In this document: piece after piece, positions 11,212-20,400 of the stretch
How positions within the stretch are numbered: the first letter of the stretch is position 1
Layout: each line of letters starts with the position of its first letter
Notes under the pieces: generated by a model
Database searches by the model: none
What the model was told of the DNA's origin: nothing
What the model saw: only the letters and a program-made list of their open reading frames with translations
Origin: Struthio camelus
Taxonomy: Eukaryota > Chordata > Aves > Struthioniformes > Struthionidae
Length of the DNA: 64,000 bases
Direction: 5' to 3'
Assembly: GCF_040807025.1 (NCBI RefSeq)
Contig: NC_090952.1
Location: forward strand, 22,193,068 to 22,257,067
Translations under genes and position numbers: made by a program

Positions 11212-13130
11212 ATTAAGGGTGAACCAGTAGCATCCTATTTTCGATGCTCTTTGGAAGCTTTCAACTAAGTGTTACAGAGAAATAGCACAATAGTTGGAGT
11301 TGTCCTGTACTATTCATCACATTCACAGAACTCCACAGCTTCATCTGCACTCAACGGGACCGGGGTCCTGAGCAGCTTCTCATAGCCATAAAGGAAGCCA
11401 TTCTCTACTCTTTCTTTCCTCCCCACCCCCATGGAAAGTACAGTATTTTATTATTTTTACCTGCTGTTTTTCCATGACATCCATCACGTTTCCATCAGTG
11501 AAGTACACTACGGTTTCCTGACAGTTGGTTTAGATGCTTGAAATTTCCTCTACAGGTTGAAGGCTTTATCTACTATTAGCTGACAACTGTTGAAGTTGAT
11601 TGCAAATAAAAGAGTTGAGTTTTGGTAAACCAAAAAAACAAAGAAGCTGTATGTCCTGCTTAATTGATTTTGTGGGTGGATTTTTCTTAAATAGCTACGT
11701 CAGCTGTTTGAATGTAATGTTCTGTAAGAGCATCATCTGGCTGACTCACACGTGAAGATGCAATAACGCTAAAGATCCTCTTTTTGCACTTAGGGTCTGA
11801 TTCCAGCCCATTGCAGTCAGTCCATTGATTTCAGTGAGGTGTGGATCAGGTCAAACTGACAACTCAGGGTTGTCGCGAATCACTTTAGGGTCCCAAAGTG
11901 TTCCAAGGCTACAACCTGTATCTAGCAAGTGTTGAAGTTTACATTAAACGTACGTACTTTTGGAACATGTGCCATAAATCCAAGTTAAATGTCCATGTTT
12001 GCACTAAGGATGTTCTTGATAAGACTGTACTTTTCAGCATCTTTAATGATAATCTAGATTATCTATGGAATTTTTGAGGAAGAAAAAGAATATTGAACAT
12101 TCTTAATTTAATTTTGTGTTTCTTTGTCTAGCTTTGCTTTTGTAGTACATAGGTACAGGTGGTTTGACTTCTGAACAGATGTGTACAAAAGAGCATCTGA
12201 CTATGTTGAAAACAGGGTTAATAGTATGCATGTGGTAGTGAATTTGCTCTCTCCCGTCTAAATGAAATGTTTTCTACTCTGGACAAATGTGGGACCTTTA
12301 TGATCTGACTTTGATTTGTGACCCGTGAATTCTTAGCTGGAGTACCAAGTTGTTACATTAAGACATACTGGAGGTTTTTTTGGGGGTCACCATTTTTATA
12401 CAGAGGAATTGTCGAACTACTTCACGGCTGTCGTTGCCTGGTAGGTTCCTACCACCCTGCCCTACAGCTGTGGGCATTTCCCCAATTTGGGTGGTCCGGA
12501 TTGTGGGTGACCCTCCTGTATCGCCAAAAACGTGACCAGCTGAGTTTGAACTGAGCATCACTGCAAGTCCTAGAGAGCTCCCAGTATTGTTCAGTCACTG
12601 GAAATCGTAACAGAAAGGTTTTAAGTCACTGAAGGATATTTCCGTCTATGTTAAAATTGGTCACGATGCATTTGTTAGGTGGAAAAAATAGGATTCTCTT
12701 ATGTTACTGTTGGGGCTGTTTATAGTGGCAACAATTCTTGTGGTAACAGTACACATTTTGAGGTACAAATGTAAATATTTGTCTCGAACATAGCACACGT
12801 TGCATATTCAAATGGTTTTAATCTTTTTTGTCTTCCATGGTTTCAAATCTAAGCTTTTATTAATTTATGAGATTGATTAGTTCTGCAAATCTGAATGTAC
12901 AGTCTTAGATTTTTAACATTTGAAACTTTAAGCACTCCACGTTGTTACCTTAAGTATGCTGTTCAGCTAGGCTCTTCGTGTTCATGGTCTTATAAATTAC
13001 AGTGGAGAATTTTCTCTGACTGCAAGTTTAAATGAGCTATATTGTATATGTACCTGTAAAAAAAAATTGTGTTAAATCTATATTTAAAGATTAAAAAGTT
13101 GTTAAATAAACCCCCATGAGACTGCAGTTC
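11212..13130 (+). other. MCF2: Probable MCF2 3'UTR
   Basis: AT-rich non-coding sequence after the candidate stop, with no convincing ORF or splice structure. It ends in a canonical AATAAA, beyond which base composition changes abruptly to GC-rich. The UTR assignment is an inference from position and depends on the choice of the last exon. Confidence 0.5.
13105..13110 (+). terminator. MCF2: Polyadenylation signal for MCF2 (AATAAA)
   Basis: AATAAA sits in an AT-rich context at the end of the putative 3'UTR, followed about 20 nt later by the switch to GC-rich intergenic sequence. It is the best + strand signal between the last MCF2 exon and the convergent F9 gene. Confidence 0.6.
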
Positions 13131-13759
13131 TGTCCAAAGACATCTCTGCGATAGCGCTGAAAAACTTTGTTCGGCTGTTTGCGTTGGCTCTGAGCAAGCT
13201 CTGCCTTGCTATGGGCATCGGGGTATCCCGTGCTTTCTGCTCCCGGGGCAAATCTTCCTGGGGCCCCGAGGGAGGAGGTTTGAGCACTGGGGGCCGGTCC
13301 CTCGCCCGCCCCGCGTCTCCCTGCCACGGGACACATCAGCCTCCTCTGCTCTCCTCTCCTCTGCTGCGAGGCCGGGAGCGTGATGGCAGCGCACCGCAAG
13401 GCCCGTGCCCCGGCACCTCCCGGGCCGGCGGACAGCAAGCTCCTGCTGAGGGCACCGCAGTCACCGCCAGCACCAGCAGCATCGCGCGGATGCAGCTTCT
13501 GACGTGACTCCTGCAAGGACCGGGACAGGTAACGAGCACTAAACAATCTTCTTTGTAATCCTAACAAGGATTACAGCAGCAATCCCGCTGGCTGGGAGCG
13601 TGGGACCCCGTGAGCCCGCAGGTGTTACTCGGGCAGCCGTCGGCACGCCGGGGGCGCGCTGTGCCCGAGCCGTTGCGCGCGGGGCTTTGGAGACGTACCC
13701 AGTGGTGTCAGCAGGGGCGGTGGGTTAATGAAGGCAGTCAGGTGTAATTAAAAAGGCTT
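13131..13759. other. GC-rich gap between convergent MCF2 and F9
   Basis: GC- and CpG-rich sequence, especially 13200-13520, lies between the two poly(A) signals. Long open frames on both strands here are explained by base composition. No promoter-like motif, splice structure or known protein was recognised. Confidence 0.5.
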
Positions 13760-13765
13760 TTTATT
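13760..13765 (-). terminator. F9: Second F9 polyadenylation signal (AATAAA)
   Basis: AATAAA on the - strand about 180 nt after the stop codon, the last such signal before the GC-rich gap. Confidence 0.5.
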
Positions 13766-13840
13766 TTCTTATTACCCCATTTACACTGGATTCTCTCAAC
13801 TTCTGTCTTCCAAGCACAAAAATTAGTCCATTTAGAAATG

Positions 13841-13846
13841 TTTATT
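13841..13846 (-). terminator. F9: First F9 polyadenylation signal (AATAAA)
   Basis: AATAAA on the - strand lies about 97 nt after the F9 stop codon. A second copy occurs at 13765-13760. Either would give a very short 3'UTR compared with about 1.4 kb in human F9. Confidence 0.6.
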
Positions 13847-13942
13847 AAAATGCAACGATTTTCTAGAAAAACACACGCGCATTGCTATGGTGCCTCCTCA
13901 GCTAACCAGTCCATCTCCTAACGAGGTTTACTTTGGCATTGC

Positions 13943-14490
13943 TTAAGTAAGCTTTGTGGTTTCTTTTATCCACTTAATGTACTTGGAGACCCTGGTGTAG
14001 ATGCCGTATTTGCCGGGCTTTGCACATTCCTCCCCCCAGCTGGTCACTCCGGTCAGGAACCAGGTCCCCTCGATTTCCGTGGCGTAGGGCCCGCCGCTGT
14101 CGCCCCCGCAGGTGTCCCTGCCGCCGGACAAGAAGCCGGCGCAGAACATGTTTGGCAGGATGGTGATGGAGGTGCTTTTGAGGCAGGTGGGCCGGTCGAC
14201 GAAGGGCACCTTGAGCACCTGCAGGACGGTGGCGGGGCGGCCACGGTAGAGCACGCTGCCCCAGCCGCTCACGAAGCCCAGGCCGTGCTTCAGCAGCGCG
14301 TTGGTGAACTCCCGGCTGCCGATGCAGATGGGGGTGACGTAGCTGTTGAGGCTGAGCGGCTGCTCCAGCTCCAGCAGGGCGATGTCGTTGTGGTGCTTGT
14401 GGAGCGTGGCGTTGTACGTGGGGTGCGGGATGACGCGTACCACCCGCCGGCGCTGCTCCGTGTGGTCGTCGGCGTTGGTGTTGTATTCGC
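13943..14490 (-). CDS. F9: F9 exon 8: protease domain with Asp and Ser of the triad
   Basis: 548 nt including TAA at 13945-13943, which closely matches the last exon coding length in human. It starts (G)[15 protein letters not shown] and ends [20 protein letters not shown]. Catalytic Asp321 is in [13 protein letters not shown] and Ser417 in CGGDSGGP; Asp411 is the S1 specificity residue. Differences from human: His at chymotrypsin position 99 with a YNAT sequon in the same loop, Gly rather than Gln before GDSGGP, and [12 protein letters not shown] where human has CLRSTKFTIYNN. Third codon positions are strongly GC-rich compared with exons 1-6. Confidence 0.97.
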
Positions 14491-17400
14491 CTGCGGAGAC
14501 AAACGCGGCCTGGGGTGGGTTCCTCCTCGGCGCGGCCGCGCCGCCAGGGCGCCACGGCTCGGCTGGGAGCTGGGGGGCTGCTCGGCCGGGCGATGCCCCC
14601 CGTGCCATCGCTGGCAGGTGAAGGAGCCGCCACCGCCTTTTGCTTCTCCTTCAGCCAGGTGAGTTCGCCAAGGGACTCGGCGTGGATACTGGTTGTCACC
14701 CCGCGTCCCCCCGCCTCCCCAGCCCTCGGGTTGCTGCCGCGCTCCGCTCGGCTTTGCCTGGGTTTCCGAGCGCTTGGGAGGTTCCCCCTCCGTACCCCTC
14801 GGCCTTAGGGAACCGAATCCCCCACCGCTAGACGTAAAACCAAGCACCCGCGGGCCAGGCTAACGCCAAACCGCGCCGCGCCTGACGGCGAGCCTGGGAC
14901 CGCGGCCCCCGGGGCCGGCAGCGCGGGGCTCTCGCCACCCTCAGAAACGCGAGACGGGGCACAAGGGCTCTGGTGTATAGGCTCAAGGGTTGCAAGGGGG
15001 GACGTGGCCCTAGGATCGCGGGAGGAAAGGCCCTAGAAACAAAAGCCTTTGTTACACAAAAATAACTTATCAGCACCAAGGAACCTGATTTTCCGCACAA
15101 TCACGCCACATCTCTACCCGGAGACGCTCTGCCTGGCAGAGCTGGGCTCAGGGGTCGCGCCAGCCCCAAAGCGTTGCCTACCCCGTCTCCTTCCCAGCGC
15201 TCACCAGTGCTCCCAGTTCCTTCCCCCCAGCGAGGCTCAGCTGTGTGCGATTGAAATGCGCTGCCGGCAGCTTCGGGCGCGTGCGATTGAGCTGCTGCAG
15301 CCTGTCACCTCCCTCCTCAGCTTGTGCAACAACAGGTAGAGGGAGAGGAAAATGTACCATGATCTCAGGGACTCGGGTCAGCAAAGCGGCAGCAGTTGGG
15401 TTTGTCTGTAGCCCGAGTCCTCCTGCCGCCTGCGAACTAGCTGTGCTGACGGCTCACAAGCAAGATGACCTTTCCCGCTTGCTTTCTTGCAGCCCAAGAG
15501 GCACGGGGTGCGTTTAACCCCTGCTGCAGCATTTCCACATGCTTTGCTGTCGTCTCCAGAATATACCATCTCCTCTGAGCGTCACCTGCAGCACTCCTGG
15601 CCCTAGCAGTGTCCTGCGCCCGCGGCGGCTGCTGCCGAGAGCAGAGCGGACCCATCGAGAGAGGTGAGGCAGCTCGCTATATTCGTGTTAATGCTGTCGC
15701 CCGACGAAGGCGCTCTTGGTGCCTGGCGCTGCTGAGGTGCTCTGCAAGGGGTTTTTGCAGCACAACGTGAACGGCAGCTTCCTTGCAGCTGTGTTTCTAC
15801 AGGGTAAATGCAAGACGTGTGGGGGAGACTTTGAGAGGGTTTTTTCCTTACGCTGCAGCTGCTTCCTATTGTGAGGGTCCTGGAGACATGCATCAGCAAG
15901 GAAAGCGGAGAGGCAAGGAAGGGCAGGGGATGGGAGCACTTCTTCCACCCCCGCTATCGATTTCTGGGCCTCCTCTGATGGTAGAAACAAAGCTGGACAC
16001 CCAACACGAACAGAGGGGAGGGAATCAGGTGTTACCCATGCAGCGTGCGCGGTGCGGGTACGCATTCAGCAGTCCCTGAAGCCCTGCAAAACTGGTGCTT
16101 CGCTTTGCTGACTTGCTGCCTATCCAAAATGCTCCCCTGGAAACCCAGCTGCGCTGCAGAGCGGTGTGAAGGTAGAGCAAGCCTCTCTGGCTGATAACGT
16201 ACACCCGAAACGGAGGGGTGTGCGGCACGCACGACAGAGCTTGCAACGAGAGGCAGGCGGCATGCAGATGCAGCAAACGCAAAACCTCTGCCCAGGTGGA
16301 AACATATTTTTCTGCAGAGAGACTGGTTTTGCACCGGGAATTTTGTACTTTCTCACGCTTGCAGGCACAGTGCTGGGCTTTGTGCTGGGTTTTCAGGCAA
16401 AACTGCCTGAAAGTAGATAAGAAAAAAGGCTGCGCGCAAGCTGCAAGCCTCCTCCTGCGTCTGCCGGGAGCAGGGCAGCCCCGCGCCGCTCGGGCAGAGG
16501 CACAAGCTCGGCCGCGTCCGATCGAGCTGCGCGCGGCTCCCTCCTGACGGGTTCATTTCTGTAGAGGTAAACGCAACCTTTCAAGGCTCGGGCAGATTCT
16601 CACTTTTGTCAGTAATGCATTTCCTAGTGTTTAAACAGAAAGCATGATTATTTACTGCCTCTTTTCAGTGCTTCTTGTGGCAATAGCCACAATATTGGTG
16701 CGTCTCCCATGCTAGGTACTCATGCTAGGGGAAGATGTTTCTGCCACAGCTGTGAAACACGGCACGGATACGCTTGCCACGGCCCTGCGCTGCGTTATCG
16801 GCAGGCTGTCTAGCAGCAGCCTGAAACGGCTGGCTACCAAGAGTCAGGGGGCGATATCGTTTTTCACATGGAGACGAATTTGTTTTGTGAAGCAGCACCA
16901 TCACTTGCCAGGCAGGCTGGCCAGACTGCCCCCATCTTACTCCCCCATGATCCTGCTATAAAAGCGCACTTTCCCGCATACCAGCCCAATTTCTCTACTC
17001 CGATGCATAAATGCTATTTTCCGCAGAAGTTAAGAGCAAAAATGGTCATCTTCTCCTCACAAAGAGTTAGCGAGGTTGCTGGTGCCCGTTCTTGCAGAAG
17101 CCACACAAATCCACTCTCCTGGAGTTGTGTGAAAACTCAGTGCGACACCAAGAGCAGCAGAAATCCCAAGCGAGGCCCTACGTGGCCAGCGGAGCTAAAG
17201 CTGCATCACATAGGCTGTGTCTTCATTGGAGCCAGATGGGCTTTTAAGCACCCTAGGGTCTCTGTTAGCTCAGGTAAAATTGCCAGCGGTCAGGCTGAGC
17301 TGTGGTTTGCAACACAGACCACCTTGCCGTTGGGACCAAGGCCAGCCCCCGTCGACTGCTCCTTCCGGAGCAGGCATTTAGCTGGAGCCCCTGGTCCTGC

Positions 17401-20400
17401 GGGTGCTGCGGGGTTTGGGGCAGCCCTTGTGCCGCACTGCTCCGCACCGGCAGCCGGCCCCGGCGATGCCGGCTGTCCGGCCGCAGCGGCCCCGTCCCAC
17501 TTTGCCACTGCACAACCAGCTGCTGCCGCTGGAGATGCTCACCTGCCACGGCAGTGACGTTGTCGCCCGGCTGCAGGCAGTGCGCGGCCGTCACGACCCA
17601 CTTCTCGTTGATGATGGACCCACCGCAGAAGCCTATGTTGTGACTGTTCACCAGGTAGACCTGCAGAGGCAGAAGGAAATCCGAGTTGCAGAAATCAATG
17701 GGGAAGAAGAGTGAGACACGGTGGTTTTGGTTAGCTGGAGGATGGGTTTTGGCTAGCTGGAGGAGGGGTTGCATTCAGGTAGCACAGGCCCAGAGCAGGC
17801 GCTGGCTTTACGGCTTGCTGGGAGCCTTTCCTCGAGGAGTACTGGACTCCCCCTTCTCACCACGGCTGCTGTAAAGGTCTGCTGCAATTGCCCTACAAAA
17901 GTCTTAATGTCCAGGTACAGTTGTCCTCTTTCCCATCAGGCTGGGATGATGGGCAGCCCATTGAATGCAAACCTCGGCCTCAAATTCAGAGCTTCTGGGA
18001 TACAAGCACTTCCGTACCTACCTTCTGAAAGTATTTTGCCAGTGGCCAGTAAAACTAGGAACAAGACCTTAACGAACCATTTCATTTGGGCATCTAACTG
18101 CCTTGGCGCTCATGGGGCACGTGCTGGTACATCCCTTATCTTCAAACTTGTTTTCAAATTAAATTGATAAACTGACTCAGTGGACTATATTTAGAGGAAT
18201 ATTTATTATTTCTGCTATATATATATATATTCTATATAGAATATATATTATTTCTGCTATAATTCACCCATTTTGTTCCTTTAATGCAACCTGGCTTGTC
18301 ATTGGCTATCTGCCTCATACTTTACATATATTTACTTCCTTGGTGCCCTGTTAGACAGTGGAAGCTGAATTTTAAGGGCGAGTGGTCAATATTCATAATG
18401 AAGAAAACCAAGCATGCATACCGTAATGAAGTGGCGCTTCTCTGCGATTACAGATAAGTCAATACCTGGTGTCCTGTGGGTGCCTTCATAAAGTGCTCAG
18501 TCTCTTTTGTAAGGACGAAAGCGATCCAACCATATTAATATCAGCAGGGCTCTATTTCACCAGAGCTGGCCCCAAGCCTGCGCCAGCACCGGCCTTCCCA
18601 GCAGCTAGCCACAGGATGGCAGCACAGGTTGGAAACTGCAGCTGCAGCCGGCTGCCAAACTGCCAGGCTGCAAAGACAGGGACCCGTCCTCAAATGACGA
18701 TTAATGCAGGTTAAGGTGGGACCCGAAACCCACACGAGGATGCCCTCAAGGTGTGAGGGAGCTCAGAGGCAATCTGAACTCTAGGAATAGCACCCGTGCC
18801 TACCAGTGTTGTCTTGCCCTGTTAACTTCCTCGCCAGGCTTCTCCATTGCTCTTTGGTGGGTTCAGACCAGCGGCAGAGGAACGTGCAAGCCCACAAATT
18901 CTTACACGGAGTTAGGGAGGCCTCTGCAGTTGCCCATGTTGATGGTAGTTGTCTGCAGTTTTGCCCTCAGTCCCTTGCTTTGCATAGCTAGGAAGAAGTG
19001 GGGTTTTTTATTTTTTTACTTCATGCTACCTCCAGCTGGTACCCGCTGGAGGCCTCTCCTCCAACTGCAGCTATGGCAGCTTTTCTGCCCCTGTTGGCTC
19101 TCTTTCCTGCTTGCTCAAGTAAGCGATTCAGTGACAGTGACATGTCCTACAAAACTCTTCAATGGGATACGAGCCCCACTAGCCACCTCCAAACACCAGA
19201 GGCAACCTAGCATGCCCCCAAGCCACTCCTAGGTACACAAGGAGGCTGATAACCTTCATTTGCCAGCTGACAAGAGGGCAACCAAGAATTTCTGGGAGGT
19301 TGCTTGCTATGGGAAAAGTCTCCATGGGCCAGCTGGCCAGACATGAGGGGCTTGTAGTGTGCATACTTCTTTTCTTTATGGATTTACTGATGTCTCATAC
19401 TTAACCTTCTGGTTCTCCAGAAGGTTCTCCTCTTGAGTCTCTGTGACTACGTGGTGGGTGCCAGTGTTGTCTGCAGTTTGTCCCTGCTGCGCAATGAGGA
19501 GTCTTTGCGTGGTGAGCAGCAGTGCATTGGGGCGAGTGAGCTAGAAAGCTGTGCTTGGCTAGGGTAGTGATCCTGGCCTCCAAACACAGGCTTCTGGCAA
19601 ACTGCCTGCTGCTGCTTCCTGGTGGCTGTGCATGCCCCCAGCACATCACTGGTGTGTCTAGCTCTGGGATGGAGGGCGGATGCCTGCTTCTGACCTTTCT
19701 GCATGCACCATGCTTGTTGCTTCACTCCCTCAGCAGATGTAGGAGGACCAGCAAATCTGTGTGAATGGGCCTTTTAAGTCCCTGTATGGGCAACAACTTT
19801 TCATAGATATCACTAGTGACTATCTACGACAGAGCTATGAGAGGAAGAGACTTGCCATTTTCTAAACCTCAGCTTCATTTATTATTTTGCACTCTCAGCC
19901 ATTGGGCTTTCTGAGCTCGCTGAAGAGTAGCATTTAAGGGCAGTAAATGACTTTGAAAAAGACCCAGGCTAGGAGCCAACTCTTCTTTGTGCCAGTCATT
20001 AAAGATCATCTGCAGAGCAGTGCGTGGAAGGGGATTTCTTTGCAGTCCCCCACCTCACCTGAGATGTCACTTTTGGTCAGGACAGCAATGATTGTTATGT
20101 CACAAGTCAGATGTGGCATTGAATAAAGGAAGAGCAGCAAGATTTGGTAGATGTCATACAAAGACAGATCCTGGTATAAATTATCATGGATCTGTTGAAA
20201 CTGATGGAGCTATTGTGATTGTGTCAGCTGAAGATCAGATCTGTGTGCAAATCTTCCCAGAAAAGAGGTGAAATGGGAGGGTGGGGAGGGGGTAAGAACC
20301 AGTTATAAATCCAATGTCATCACAGCATGGGCTTGACAGGCAAGGCCAAGGCCCTGTCCCAAACCTGATGCCCATTTCTGCAAGTTGTATAACACTGGTA

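Noticed and set aside
13091-13567. 158-codon open frame on the - strand between MCF2 and F9
   Set aside because: Located in GC-rich DNA where stops are rare on both strands; no homology, signal or splice support, and it overlaps the MCF2 poly(A) region.
14290-14847. 185-codon frame on the - strand overlapping F9 exon 8
   Set aside because: It is a shifted-frame shadow of the GC-rich exon; the true frame gives the serine protease.
16868-17557. 229-codon frame on the + strand
   Set aside because: It overlaps F9 exon 7 on the opposite strand and is Ala/Pro-rich from GC bias; no recognisable domain.
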